Positions 24,255-32,758 are shown, numbered from the stretch's first letter. The stretch: 64,000 nucleotides of DNA from Nocardia altamirensis NBRC 108246 (GCF_001612685.1 NZ_BDAY01000020.1:1-64000); one strand, 5' to 3'. A program made the numbers and translations. The notes: generated by a model from the sequence alone, not told the origin.

Positions 24255-25019
24255 ATGGACTGGGCGTTGCGTGCTTGCGGCTGGCATGGCCACTACACCT
24301 ATGCGCCGGACGAGCCGGAGCTGGCCGAACGGCTGCGGGTCGACACGGTGGCCGGGACGGCCTGGCGCTGTCTGCGCTGTGGCACGTTCGTGCCAGGCGA
24401 CCCGGTGGGATCCGGTCCGGCCGACCATGCGCCCGAGGTGCCGCGCGGTCGGCTGCTGCGTGATCGCTGGCTGATGCGTGCTCTGGCGATCGAGCGGTTG
24501 CTGCGCGGGCTGCTCCTGGTGGTTGCTGCGCTGGCGGTTTTGAAGTTCCGCTCGTCTCGGGAGACGATGCGCGCCGCCTTCGACGCGGACCTGCCGCTGC
24601 TTCGGCCGTTCGCCGATCAGATCGGCTGGGACATCGACCGGTCCAAGATCGTGCATCTGATCGATGAGGCGTTCTCGTTGTCGAACACGACCTTGTTGTG
24701 GGTCGCGGTCGGCATTTTCGTCTACGCCGCGCTGCAAGCAGTCGAGGCGCTCGGATTGTGGCTGGTGAAGCGGTGGGGCGAGTACTTCGCCGTGGTCGCG
24801 ACGAGTCTGTTTCTGCCGCTGGAGATCTACGAATTGACCGAGCGGATCACCGCGCTGCGGATCGGTGCTTTGGTGATCAATATCGCAGCGGTGGTGTGGC
24901 TGCTCTTCTCCAAGCGGCTGTTCGGCTTGCGCGGCGGCGCGGCCGCGTACCACGCCGAACACAGTGCGGAAAGTTTGCTGAGCGTTGAGCGTTCAGCGCT
25001 TGCTGTCCCGGCTCGATGA
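24255..25019 (+). CDS. DUF2127 domain-containing membrane protein
   Basis: 254 aa. An N-terminal soluble part has a Cys-rich cluster (ACGWHGHYTYAPDEPE, WRCLRCGTFVPGDP), followed by LLRGLLLVVAALAVLKF and three further hydrophobic helices typical of DUF2127 (LIDEAFSLSNTTLLWVAVGIF; YFAVVATSLFLPLEIYELTE; INIAAVVWLLFSKRLFGLRGG). The four Cys could bind zinc, which is inference. It is divergent from plsB across 146 bp. The acidic/Ala tail ends at 25019. Function unknown. Confidence 0.8.
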   Translation: MDWALRACGWHGHYTYAPDEPELAERLRVDTVAGTAWRCLRCGTFVPGDPVGSGPADHAPEVPRGRLLRDRWLMRALAIERLLRGLLLVVAALAVLKFRSSRETMRAAFDADLPLLRPFADQIGWDIDRSKIVHLIDEAFSLSNTTLLWVAVGIFVYAALQAVEALGLWLVKRWGEYFAVVATSLFLPLEIYELTERITALRIGALVINIAAVVWLLFSKRLFGLRGGAAAYHAEHSAESLLSVERSALAVPAR

Positions 25020-25066
25020 TTGTTCGATGCCTGTTCGCTGTGTTGCCGGGCACACCTCCTCGCTAA

Positions 25067-25085
25067 TCAGGTAATGCTAACCTTA
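25067..25085 (+). promoter_or_regulatory. IdeR/DmdR-like iron box upstream of salicylate synthase
   Basis: TCAGGTAATGCTAACCTTA matches the published iron-box consensus TTAGGTTAGGCTAACCTAA at 15 of 19 positions. It lies 38 bp before the TTG start. Under iron sufficiency IdeR would repress the gene here. Confidence 0.75.
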
Positions 25086-25122
25086 CCTCCAAAGCTAGGC
25101 CAGTTAGAACTTTGGAGGATCG

Positions 25123-26442
25123 TTGTCGACCACGGACGAACGCTTGCGGGTGGAGATAGTGACCGATCCGGCGGCAGCGATGTCCCGGCTGGCGGGGGCC
25201 GATCGGTTCGGTGAGTACGTGGTGTACGAACGTCCGGGGGAGTGGGTATTCGCGGCCGATCCGATCGGCGGAATCGAATTGGACGTCGCCGAACTGCGGG
25301 TGACCTGGGATGGGCAGACCACCACCAGTCGATGGGAGGGCCGCCCGGCAAGCGTTGTCGACCGCGCGCTCGCCGCACTGCCGCTCGACGGCCGAAATGC
25401 CTACGGCTGGATCGGCTTCGAATTCTGCGCGTGGGCCTTCGGCGCCGCCGAGCACCTCGACTCGCGGACCGCGGTGGCGCAGTTGATGATTCCGCGCATC
25501 GAGGTGCGGATCGGTGAGTACGGGATCCGGGTGTCCGGCGCGACCCCGGCGGAGGCCGCCGACATCCACAGCCTCATCGCCGAATCGCAGGAAAGTGAAC
25601 TGCCGCAGCCGCATCCGGCCGATATCCGGCTCGACCCGACCGGATACCAGGACCGGGTGGCCGAGGCCGTCGCGGAGATCAACGCGGGCCGCTATCAGAA
25701 GGTCATCCTGTCCAGGAAGGTCGATCTGCCGTTCGTGGTCGATGTGCCTGCGACCTATCGGCTCGGCCGGGCGCACAACACGCCTGCGCGGTCGTTCCTG
25801 CTGCGGCTCGGCGGACTCGAGGCAGCGGGATTCAGTCCGGAGCTGGTCGCCTCCGTCGACGACGACCGGGTGGTGACCACCGAACCGCTGGCAGGCACCC
25901 GTGCCTTCGGGCGCGGCGAGGCGATCGACATGGCGGCGCGGGCCGACCTGATCAACGATCCCAAAGAGATCGTGGAGCACGCGATTTCGGTGCGGACGTC
26001 GTTCGCGGAGATCGCCCAGGTCGCCGACCCAGGCACCGCGGCGGTCTCGGATTTCATGGTCGTGCGCGAGCGCGGCAGCGTGCAGCATCTCGCCTCGACG
26101 GTGCACGGCAGGCTGGCCGCCGACCGCTCCAGCTGGGACGCGCTCGAGGTGCTGTTCCCCTCGGTCACCGCATCCGGCATCCCCAAGCGGGAGGGCATCG
26201 ATTCGGTGTTCCGCCTCGACCACGACGCGCGCGGGCTGTATTCGGGTGCGGTGGTGACTGTTTCGCCGACCGGCGCGATGGAGGCGACGCTGGTCTTGCG
26301 CGCGGTCTATCAGACGCCCGATGGCGCCTGGCTGCGTGCGGGGGCGGGCATCGTCGCCCAGTCCCGCCCGGAGCGTGAATTCGAGGAGACCTGCGAGAAG
26401 CTCGGCTGCATCGCACCCTATGTGGTGCGCGCGGCGCACTGA
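25123..26442 (+). CDS. mbtI: Salicylate synthase (MbtI/NbtS type)
   Basis: 439-aa chorismate-utilising enzyme of the anthranilate synthase component I/isochorismate synthase fold. It converts chorismate via isochorismate to salicylate for a mycobactin/nocobactin-type siderophore. Motifs in order: YQKVILSRKVDLPF, GFSPELVAS with TTEPLAGTRA, HLASTVHGRL, PSVTASGIPKREGI and DARGLYSGAVVTVSP. The start is a TTG at 25123 with GGAGG 4-5 nt upstream; an iron box lies just before it. It converges with the salicyl-AMP ligase. The rest of the NRPS cluster is not in the window. Confidence 0.94.
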   Translation: MSTTDERLRVEIVTDPAAAMSRLAGADRFGEYVVYERPGEWVFAADPIGGIELDVAELRVTWDGQTTTSRWEGRPASVVDRALAALPLDGRNAYGWIGFEFCAWAFGAAEHLDSRTAVAQLMIPRIEVRIGEYGIRVSGATPAEAADIHSLIAESQESELPQPHPADIRLDPTGYQDRVAEAVAEINAGRYQKVILSRKVDLPFVVDVPATYRLGRAHNTPARSFLLRLGGLEAAGFSPELVASVDDDRVVTTEPLAGTRAFGRGEAIDMAARADLINDPKEIVEHAISVRTSFAEIAQVADPGTAAVSDFMVVRERGSVQHLASTVHGRLAADRSSWDALEVLFPSVTASGIPKREGIDSVFRLDHDARGLYSGAVVTVSPTGAMEATLVLRAVYQTPDGAWLRAGAGIVAQSRPEREFEETCEKLGCIAPYVVRAAH

Positions 26443-26457
26443 TCCACTCGGCGAGTT

Positions 26458-26498
26458 CGGGCAGCACGTCGAAAGATGTGCTGCCCGTTCACTTTTTC
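26458..26498. terminator. Terminator between the convergent siderophore genes
   Basis: 13-bp stem CGGGCAGCACGTC/GATGTGCTGCCCG with a GAAA loop, followed on the plus strand by TTCACTTTTTCC. It can serve both genes. Confidence 0.85.
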
Positions 26499-26512
26499 CT
26501 GCATGGAGCACC

Positions 26513-28135
26513 TCAGCTCGTGGTGGCGCGCAGTGCCTTCTTGTCGATCTTGCCGACGGCAGTGACGGGCAGCGCGCCGGCCTGGCGCAGCACGTCGGGC
26601 AGCTTGTAGGTGGCCAGCCCTCGGTCGGTCAGGAAGGTCTTGATCTCGGCAAGCGTCGGCATCGTGTCCTCGACAACGAGCACGGCACAGACCCTTTCGC
26701 CGAGCGTCGCGTCGGGCAGGCCGACCGCTGCCGCGTGCCGGACGGCCGGGTGGGCGAGCAGATGTTCTTCGAGCTCGTCGCAGGAGACGTTCTCGCCGCC
26801 GCGGTTGATGACGTCCTTGATCCGGCCGGAGACCACCAGGTGCCCGCTCGGCAGCCTGCGCACCAGATCGCCGCTGCGGTAGTAGCCGTCGGGGGTGAAG
26901 GCGCGGGCATTGTGTTCGGGCGCGCGGTAGTAGCCGCGAATGGTGTACGGGCCCTTGGTGAGTAGCTCGCCCTCCGCGCCGGGTGCGACGTCGTCGCCGT
27001 TCGCGTCCACCACCCTGACCTCGTCTGCCGGGGACAGTGCCAGGCCCTGCGTGGTGTGCAGCAGGTCGACGGGGTCGTCGAGCCTGGTGTAGTTGAGCAG
27101 GCCCTCGGCCATGCCGAACACCTGCTGGAGGGTGGCGCCGAGCGCGGGCGTCACCTCGCGGGCATTGACCTCGGCCAGCTTGGCGCCGCCGACCTGGAGC
27201 AGCCGCAGTGAGCTCAGGTCGGCCTCCTCCCATTCGGTTGCGGCACACCACAGCTGGGCCAGCGGCGGCACCACGGCGGTCACCGTGACGCGGTGCCGTT
27301 CGATGGCGGCGAAGGCGTTCTCCGGGCTCGGATCGGTGACGAAGGCGACCGCGCCGCCCGCGCTCACGGTGCCGAGGATGCCGGGGCAGGCGAGCGGGAA
27401 GTTGTGTGCCGCAGGCAGTGTGGCGAGGTAGACGTCGTCCTCGGTGAGCGAACAGACGGCGGCGCTCGCGGTGGCGTTGTAGGCGTAGTCGTCGTGGGTG
27501 CGGGCGATCAGCTTCGGCAGTCCCGTGGTGCCGCCGGAGACCAACATCAGCGCGATATCGCTCGGGTCGATCGCAGGCAGCGAACCCTCTTCGCGCGGAA
27601 TCGAATTCAGATCGGTGCCGGATCCGTGGTCGCCGAGCACGAGCACATGCCGTAGCGACGGCACCGCTTCCTGCACGGTGGTGGCCAGTTCCCGGTAGTC
27701 GAAATCGCCGAGCCGGTCGGCGCAGATGTAGGCAACTGCCGTGGAAAGCGCGGTCAGGTGCTCGATTTCGACCCGCCGGTGCGCGGGCAGGGTCAGCACC
27801 GGGATGATTCCCGCGCGCAGCAGCCCGAACAGCACGGTCAGGAATTCCGGCACATTCGGTAGCTGCACCACCACCCGGTCGCCGGGTGCGATGCCGAGCG
27901 CGAGCAGCCCGTACGCCATCCGGTCGGCCTCGGCGTCCAGCCATGCGTAGCTCCGGGTTCCGTCGGCATCGTGCAGTGCAGGCCGGTCCGGATGCCGCTG
28001 CGCGGTGTCGCGCAGGAGGTCGCCCAGTGCTTGCCCGCGCCAATACCCTGCGGCCCGATAGGTTTCCGCGATGTCGGCGGGGAAGGGTACAAATCCGTCG
28101 CGATGCGTGGACGACGCGGTCGATGGGGAAGTCAC
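26513..28135 (-). CDS. mbtA: Salicyl-AMP ligase (aryl adenylating enzyme, MbtA type)
   Basis: 540-aa ANL-superfamily enzyme that activates salicylate as the AMP ester and loads it on a siderophore aryl carrier domain. Motifs: GGTTGLPK (A3), AAHNFPLACPG, characteristic of DhbE/MbtA aryl-acid enzymes, FGMAEGLLNYT (A5 region), YYRSGDLVRR (A7), INRGGENVS and the lysine motif GKIDKKALR (A10). The N-terminus GFVPFPADIAETYRAAGYWRG is typical of MbtA. The start is placed at the GTG 28135, which has GAGG 6 nt upstream; a GTG at 28147 is the alternative. The upstream iron box fits iron repression. Confidence 0.93.
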   Translation of the reverse strand: MTSPSTASSTHRDGFVPFPADIAETYRAAGYWRGQALGDLLRDTAQRHPDRPALHDADGTRSYAWLDAEADRMAYGLLALGIAPGDRVVVQLPNVPEFLTVLFGLLRAGIIPVLTLPAHRRVEIEHLTALSTAVAYICADRLGDFDYRELATTVQEAVPSLRHVLVLGDHGSGTDLNSIPREEGSLPAIDPSDIALMLVSGGTTGLPKLIARTHDDYAYNATASAAVCSLTEDDVYLATLPAAHNFPLACPGILGTVSAGGAVAFVTDPSPENAFAAIERHRVTVTAVVPPLAQLWCAATEWEEADLSSLRLLQVGGAKLAEVNAREVTPALGATLQQVFGMAEGLLNYTRLDDPVDLLHTTQGLALSPADEVRVVDANGDDVAPGAEGELLTKGPYTIRGYYRAPEHNARAFTPDGYYRSGDLVRRLPSGHLVVSGRIKDVINRGGENVSCDELEEHLLAHPAVRHAAAVGLPDATLGERVCAVLVVEDTMPTLAEIKTFLTDRGLATYKLPDVLRQAGALPVTAVGKIDKKALRATTS

Positions 28136-28174
28136 GGTCTGCCTCACAGGTAACTCGGAGCCGAGCTGGGTAAA

Positions 28175-28193
28175 ATAGGTTAGGCAACCCTAT
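28175..28193 (-). promoter_or_regulatory. IdeR/DmdR-like iron box upstream of salicyl-AMP ligase
   Basis: ATAGGTTAGGCAACCCTAT matches TTAGGTTAGGCTAACCTAA at 15 of 19 positions. It lies about 40 bp before the ligase start and 80 bp from the divergent SDR start, so the SDR may also be iron-responsive. Confidence 0.75.
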
Positions 28194-28271
28194 CTCACTT
28201 GCCTCGGCCGATGTCCGAGAGTCGCGAGACCGGCAGGCCTTCGCAACCCCGATTCGGTTTACACTCCCGCT

Positions 28272-29147
28272 ATGAGCAGGTGGGATACCTCGAACATGCC
28301 CGATCAGACCGGCCGCACGTTCATCGTGACCGGTGCCAACAGTGGGCTGGGGGCGGCCACGGTCCGCGCACTCGCTGGCGCGGGCGCGCAGGTGGTGCTG
28401 GCCTGTCGCAACGTCGCCAAGGGCGAGCAGGTGGCCGCGTCGCTGGGGGACCGGGCGGTCGTGCGGAAGCTGGATCTCGCGGACCTCGCTTCGGTGCGTG
28501 AGTTCGCCGCGGCGACCGACGGTGCCGATGTGCTGATCAACAACGCAGGCGTGATGGCGCTGCCGGAGCTGCGCACCGCCGACGGCTTCGAAATGCAGGT
28601 CGGCACAAATCATCTCGGACACTTCGCGCTGACCGGGCTACTGCTGGACAAGATTTCGGAGCGGATCGTCACCGTCGCCAGCGGCGCGCACACGATCGGC
28701 AAGATCGATCTGGACGATCTCAACTGGGAGCGCCGGAAGTATCAGCGCTGGTCCGCCTATGGGCAGGCGAAGCTGGCCAACCTGATGTTCGCCTACGAGC
28801 TGCAGCGCAAGCTGACCGCCGCAGGCTCGCCGAAGATCTCGGTGGCCGCGCACCCCGGCTACGCCTCGACCGAACTGCAGTCGCACACCGAGTCCATCCA
28901 GGACGCGGTGCTGTGGCTCGGCAACCGTGTCCTCGCGCAGAGCGCCGAAATGGGCGCGCTGCCAACGCTGTACGCCGCAACCACGGCGATCGAACCGGGT
29001 GGTTACTACGGGCCGACCGGCTTGCGCGGGCTGCGCGGCTACCCGGGCGTCTCCGGTTCGACGAAGGCCTCGCGCGACGAGGGTGTCGCCCGTGGGCTGT
29101 GGGAGCTGTCGGAGAAGCTGACCGGCGTCACGTATTCCTTCCGCTAG
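28272..29147 (+). CDS. SDR oxidoreductase, retinol-dehydrogenase-like
   Basis: 291 aa. TGANSGLG (cofactor), CRN and LDLADL (NADP preference region), NNAGVMALPE, VASGAH and the catalytic SAYGQAKLAN (Y-x3-K) are all present. The C-terminal half, with AHPGYASTELQ and a GGYYGPTGLRGLRGYP segment, is typical of the atypical SDR 'light-dependent protochlorophyllide reductase/retinol DH' branch. The ATG at 28272 gives a 12-residue lead before the Rossmann fold. It is divergent from the siderophore ligase. Substrate unknown. Confidence 0.86.
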   Translation: MSRWDTSNMPDQTGRTFIVTGANSGLGAATVRALAGAGAQVVLACRNVAKGEQVAASLGDRAVVRKLDLADLASVREFAAATDGADVLINNAGVMALPELRTADGFEMQVGTNHLGHFALTGLLLDKISERIVTVASGAHTIGKIDLDDLNWERRKYQRWSAYGQAKLANLMFAYELQRKLTAAGSPKISVAAHPGYASTELQSHTESIQDAVLWLGNRVLAQSAEMGALPTLYAATTAIEPGGYYGPTGLRGLRGYPGVSGSTKASRDEGVARGLWELSEKLTGVTYSFR

Positions 29148-29421
29148 TCGGTCGTTCGCGACGGCAGTGCGCGGTTCACCGGGCGATACGGCGCGGTGCA
29201 CGGGATATCCGGCGCAGTCGGCGAAGTCGAACATGTCCGATGCGGGCGGACCTTACGCTGACTATGCCGTCGTCTGTCTGGAATTCCGGGGCTCGAGTCG
29301 CGGCGATGCCGTCGAACGGGTAGGTGGCCCAGATCACTCGGCGCGGATGTCACACATCGTGGTGGCGCATCGTCGACTCAGTGAACGCATCAAGCACCCC
29401 CGAATCGAAAGAAGGCACCTC

Positions 29422-29892
29422 ATGGAAGCCCGCATCGACCTCTTCGCCAACCGCGTCGGAACCAGCTACATCAAGCGACTCACCACCGCAGGCAAGATCG
29501 TCAACGACTCCACCCTCCCCGCCGCCACCTACGAGCTGGTCAAGATTCGCGCCAGCCAGATCAACGGCTGCGGGTACTGCGTGGACATGCACACCAAGGA
29601 CGCCGCACACGCCGGCGAGGAGTCGGTGCGACTGAACCTGATCGCCGCCTGGCAGGAGGCGACCGTGTTCACCGAAGCCGAGCGCGCCGCGCTCGCGCTC
29701 ACCGAGGAGGGCACCAGGATCGGTGACGGCCGCGTGGTCAGCGACGCCGTGTGGCAGGACGTGCGCAAGCACTACGACGACGACCAGATCGCCGCGTTGA
29801 TCGCCGCCATCGCGAACATCAACGCGTGGAACCGGATGAACGTCATCGCCCGCCGCCCGGCCGGCGACTATGTGCCGGGCCAGTGGGGCTGA
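29422..29892 (+). CDS. Carboxymuconolactone decarboxylase/AhpD-like protein
   Basis: 156-aa helical protein. The redox CxxC motif is in NGCGYCVDMHTKDAAHAG, with the conserved His, as in alkylhydroperoxidase D. The C-terminal helix is ALIAAIANINAWNRMNV. The ATG at 29422 follows GAAGG; the frame is open 255 bp further upstream but with no start context. Probably a peroxidase or related antioxidant enzyme. Single gene. Confidence 0.88.
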   Translation: MEARIDLFANRVGTSYIKRLTTAGKIVNDSTLPAATYELVKIRASQINGCGYCVDMHTKDAAHAGEESVRLNLIAAWQEATVFTEAERAALALTEEGTRIGDGRVVSDAVWQDVRKHYDDDQIAALIAAIANINAWNRMNVIARRPAGDYVPGQWG

Positions 29893-30086
29893 GCCGACCA
29901 CGTCGCGACGACCGCCGAGCCGAGCGTCACGCCGGGAAACCGGGTGACACTCGGCTCTTCTGCGTTTCCGGCAGCATTGAATCGCGGGCACACCGCCCGT
30001 TGGCATCGGCGATGCGCGCGAGCCCGGGCTGTGCGATGGGGCACGGCCCGGCCACCCGAGGAAATCCTCCTGCTACAGTCGCAAAC
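29893..30086. other. Spacer before the aroG leader
   Basis: About 190 bp without a supportable gene. It must hold the promoter of the aroG leader transcript (30087 onward). The plus-strand frame through it has no family signature. Confidence 0.4.
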
Positions 30087-30158
30087 GTGCAGCGCGCGTA
30101 TTTCTGGTTTAGCAAGCCGGCCCCGGGTGGGCAGGTCTGCGGCAACCGCCTGCGCTGA
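30087..30158 (+). CDS. Aromatic leader peptide of the aroG attenuator (23 aa)
   Basis: Short frame GTG-CAG-CGC-GCG-TAT-TTC-TGG-TTT..., ending TGA at 30156-30158. Residues 4-8 read A-Y-F-W-F: Tyr, Phe, Trp, Phe codons in a row. A run of all three aromatic amino acids in a 23-codon frame just before a DAHP synthase gene is the hallmark of ribosome-mediated attenuation. When charged aromatic tRNAs are scarce the ribosome would stall there. The peptide lies 11 nt before a terminator hairpin. Attenuators upstream of actinobacterial aro and trp genes have been predicted before. Confidence 0.85.
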   Translation: MQRAYFWFSKPAPGGQVCGNRLR

Positions 30159-30168
30159 CAACATTCAC

Positions 30169-30205
30169 CCCCGAGCCGGATTATGGACCGGCTCAACGGG
30201 GTTTC
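30169..30205 (+). terminator. Attenuator terminator of aroG
   Basis: GAGCCGG (30173-30179) pairs with CCGGCTC (30188-30194); outer CCCC/GGGG (30169-30172/30198-30201) extends it across a 3-nt bulge. TTTCTCG follows. It lies between the leader peptide and the aroG start and is the expected termination hairpin; the competing antiterminator was not worked out. Confidence 0.75.
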
Positions 30206-30242
30206 TCGTCCGTGGGTCGGCCGAAGAAAAGGAACCCACGAC

Positions 30243-31334
30243 ATGACTACCGCCGCCGACGTCGATCCCCGGCATTCCGATCTCGATGATCAGCGCACGT
30301 TGAGCGTCAGCCCGTTGCGTTCGCCCGCCGAGGTGCGCCGCGTGCATCCGATCACCGATGCGCTCGCCGACACCGTCCGCACGGGTCGTACGGCCACCGT
30401 CGACGTGCTGAACGGCGTCGACGACCGCCTGATGGTGATCGTCGGCCCCTGCTCCGTGCACGATCCGGCCGCCGCACTCGACTACGCGCGCCGCCTGGCC
30501 GCCAAGGCCGCCGAGCTCGACGACCGGCTGCACGTGGTGATGCGGGTGTACTTCGAGAAGCCGCGCACCACCCTCGGTTGGAAGGGGCTGATCAACGATC
30601 CGCACCTGGACGGCTCGTTCGACGTCAACACCGGGCTCGGCTTCGGACGCAAGCTGCTCGCCGACATCACCGCGCTCGGCTTGCCGGTGGCGTGTGAGTT
30701 CCTCGATCCGATCACCCCGCAGTACATCGCGGACCTGGTGTCCTACGGCGCGATCGGCGCGCGCACCGCGGCAAGCCAAGTGCATCGCCAGTTGAGCAGC
30801 GCGCTGTCCATGCCGGTCGGCATCAAGAACGGCACCGACGGTGACGTGCAGGTCGCGGTCGACGGTGTGCGTGCCGCGGCGGCCAGCCACGTGTTCCCCG
30901 GCACCGACCTTGACGGCCGCGCCGCGCTGATCCGCACCACAGGCAACCCGGACTGCCACGTCATCTTGCGCGGCGGTACTTCGGGGACGAACTACGACGC
31001 CGCATCGGTCGCCGAGGCCTGCATCCGGCTGGAGAAGGCGTCCCTGCCGCAGCGGGTTGTCGTCGATGCCAGCCACGGCAACAGCAACAAGGACCACAAC
31101 AGGCAGGTCGATGTGGTCACCGATATCGCGGGCAGGCTGGCCGCGGGTGAGCAGGGCGTGGTCGGGGTGATGCTGGAGAGCTTCCTCGTCGCCGGACGCC
31201 AGGATCTGACCCTCGGTCGTGCCGACGAGCTGACCTACGGGCAGTCCATCACCGACGCCTGCCTCGATTGGGAGACCACCGCCGTCCAGCTCGACCGGCT
31301 GGCCGACGCCATCCACCGTCGTCGTAATCCCTGA
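30243..31334 (+). CDS. aroG: 3-deoxy-7-phosphoheptulonate synthase, AroG/AroF type
   Basis: 363-aa type I DAHP synthase that condenses PEP and erythrose 4-phosphate, the committed step of the shikimate pathway. Motifs: VGPCSVHD, MRVYFEKPRTTLGWKG, GIKNGTDG, HVILRGG, VDASHGNSNK and VMLESFLVAGRQ. This is the E. coli-like family, not the type II enzyme (Rv2178c type) that mycobacteria mainly use. The ATG at 30243 follows AAAAGGAA. Controlled by the leader peptide/terminator upstream. Chorismate from this pathway also feeds the salicylate synthase 5 kb away. Confidence 0.95.
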   Translation: MTTAADVDPRHSDLDDQRTLSVSPLRSPAEVRRVHPITDALADTVRTGRTATVDVLNGVDDRLMVIVGPCSVHDPAAALDYARRLAAKAAELDDRLHVVMRVYFEKPRTTLGWKGLINDPHLDGSFDVNTGLGFGRKLLADITALGLPVACEFLDPITPQYIADLVSYGAIGARTAASQVHRQLSSALSMPVGIKNGTDGDVQVAVDGVRAAAASHVFPGTDLDGRAALIRTTGNPDCHVILRGGTSGTNYDAASVAEACIRLEKASLPQRVVVDASHGNSNKDHNRQVDVVTDIAGRLAAGEQGVVGVMLESFLVAGRQDLTLGRADELTYGQSITDACLDWETTAVQLDRLADAIHRRRNP

Positions 31335-31347
31335 CTGCCGAGCCGGT

Positions 31348-31385
31348 TTCAGCTTCCCGCGCGGGGGATCGGGCGGGAAGCTGAA
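31348..31385. terminator. Terminator between aroG and the methyltransferase
   Basis: 13-bp perfect stem TTCAGCTTCCCGC/GCGGGAAGCTGAA with a 12-nt loop, placed between convergent genes. Confidence 0.8.
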
Positions 31386-31400
31386 CGTCGCGCTTCGCGG

Positions 31401-31970
31401 TTATTCGGCGGTGGCGATGACGCCGAGCAGGTCGCCGGAGGAGACCGGACGCGCGGTGAAACCCGCCTCGGCCAGGTATTTCTTCAGCTGGCCTTCGGCG
31501 GGCTTCGGGCTGGTGGACGTGCCTGCGGGCGCGCCGTAACCGTAGAAGAGGTACAGCGCCCCGCCGGGGGCGAGCAGCCGATGGATCAGCGCCAATTCGG
31601 CGACAGGCCTTTTCGTCCAGAAGACGTTGACGTTGACGGCCAGGATCTTGTCGAAACCTGCTGTGCCGGGCGGACTTCCAGCACGCCGAATGGCCGCGGG
31701 CGCAGTCCCGTCGAGCAGCCGTGGTTCCAGGTCGGCCAGCTCGGCCTGAATCAGCCGGACCTTGCCGGACTCGATAAGCGCCGCATGGCGTTTCGCGGCG
31801 CGGGCGATCGCGGTGGCGGAGCGGTCGGCGCCGACCACGTACCCGTTGTCCAGCCGCGCCGCGAGGCAGGCGAGCGAATTGCTGGACCCAGGGCCGATTT
31901 CGAGGATCCGGTCGTCGGGCCGCACATTCATGACCTCGACCATCCAGCCGAATCTCAGGTCGTCTGTCAT
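31401..31970 (-). CDS. Class I SAM-dependent methyltransferase
   Basis: 189 aa. SAM-binding motif I is ILEIGPGSSNSLACLA, motif II region is VVGADRSATAIARAAKR, then ILAVNVNVFW (motif IV position) and LLAPGGALYLFYGYGAP (motif V-VI). This resembles the DUF/ubiquinone-type methyltransferases of actinobacteria with a 'NVNVFW' motif. The ATG at 31970 has no clear Shine-Dalgarno, so a leaderless transcript is possible. Divergent from the LysE-type exporter. Substrate unknown. Confidence 0.86.
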   Translation of the reverse strand: MTDDLRFGWMVEVMNVRPDDRILEIGPGSSNSLACLAARLDNGYVVGADRSATAIARAAKRHAALIESGKVRLIQAELADLEPRLLDGTAPAAIRRAGSPPGTAGFDKILAVNVNVFWTKRPVAELALIHRLLAPGGALYLFYGYGAPAGTSTSPKPAEGQLKKYLAEAGFTARPVSSGDLLGVIATAE

Positions 31971-32055
31971 CCATGCAATGTACGACGCGCCGCAGGTCCA
32001 GCACTGTGAAAGTGGACCGAGACGGGCGCGGAGCTGCTGGGCGAGGATCGACAGT

Positions 32056-32700
32056 GTGATCGAGATGGCGGCGGTCCTCGGGGTCGCGGCCGTGGCGTTG
32101 GGCATGGTGCTGACGCCGGGGCCGAACATGATGTATTTGGTGTCACGCACCGTGACACAGGGGCGGCGGGCCGGGTTGGTGTCGCTCAGCGGCGTCGCAG
32201 CCGGGTTCGGGGTGTACCTGGTAGCGGCCGCGGCGGGTATCACGGCGGTGTTCGCGGTGGTGCCAGGGCTCTATCTGGCGGTGAAACTGGCCGGTGCGGC
32301 CTACCTGCTGTGGTTGGCCTGGCAGGCGTTGCGCCCCGGCGGGACTTCGGTATTCGCTCCTGCGGAGCTGCCCGTGGACGGGACGCGACGGCTGTTCACG
32401 ATGGGCCTGGTCACCAACCTGCTCAACCCGAAGATCGCGATCATGTACATGGCATTGATCCCGCAGTTCGTCACGCCCGATCACGGGCACGTCTGGTTGC
32501 AGAGCCTGTGCCTCGGCGCGGTCCAGATCGCGGTGGCGCTCACGGTGAACGGCCTGATCGTGCTCGGCGCGGGCGGTATCGCGACCTTCCTCACCGCCCG
32601 CCCCAGCTGGCTGCGCATCCAGCGCTACGTCATGGGCACGGCACTGGCCACCATCGCCTTCCTGGTAGCGACCGACCGCGCTCGGCCAACGCCCGCCTGA
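32056..32700 (+). CDS. LysE/RhtB family amino-acid exporter
   Basis: 214 aa, about six transmembrane helices. The LysE signature TPGPNMMYLVSRTVTQGRRAG is at the N-terminus; NLLNPKIAIMYMALIPQFV is the second conserved loop. The GTG start at 32056 has GAGG 9 nt upstream; an ATG three codons later also works. Exports an amino acid or derivative. Its stop codon TGA (32698-32700) merges into the palindromic element at 32700. Confidence 0.88.
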   Translation: MIEMAAVLGVAAVALGMVLTPGPNMMYLVSRTVTQGRRAGLVSLSGVAAGFGVYLVAAAAGITAVFAVVPGLYLAVKLAGAAYLLWLAWQALRPGGTSVFAPAELPVDGTRRLFTMGLVTNLLNPKIAIMYMALIPQFVTPDHGHVWLQSLCLGAVQIAVALTVNGLIVLGAGGIATFLTARPSWLRIQRYVMGTALATIAFLVATDRARPTPA

Positions 32701-32758
32701 CGAGTGGCACACCATCGAGGAGGTTTCTCGATGTTTGCCGCAGCCAGGTGCCACCGGT
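32700..32758. repeat. 59-bp palindromic element, copy 2
   Basis: Begins A-CGAGTGGCACACC on the last base of the LysE TGA and ends GGTGCCACCGGT. The right arm is degenerate (9 of 11 paired). It contains an inner stem TCGAG-GAGGTTT-CTCGA not seen in copy 1. About 83% identical to the reverse complement of 18257-18315. Confidence 0.8.

Noticed and set aside
30165..31316. 383-codon minus-strand frame antisense to aroG
   Set aside because: No family features; high GC third positions of aroG produce it.
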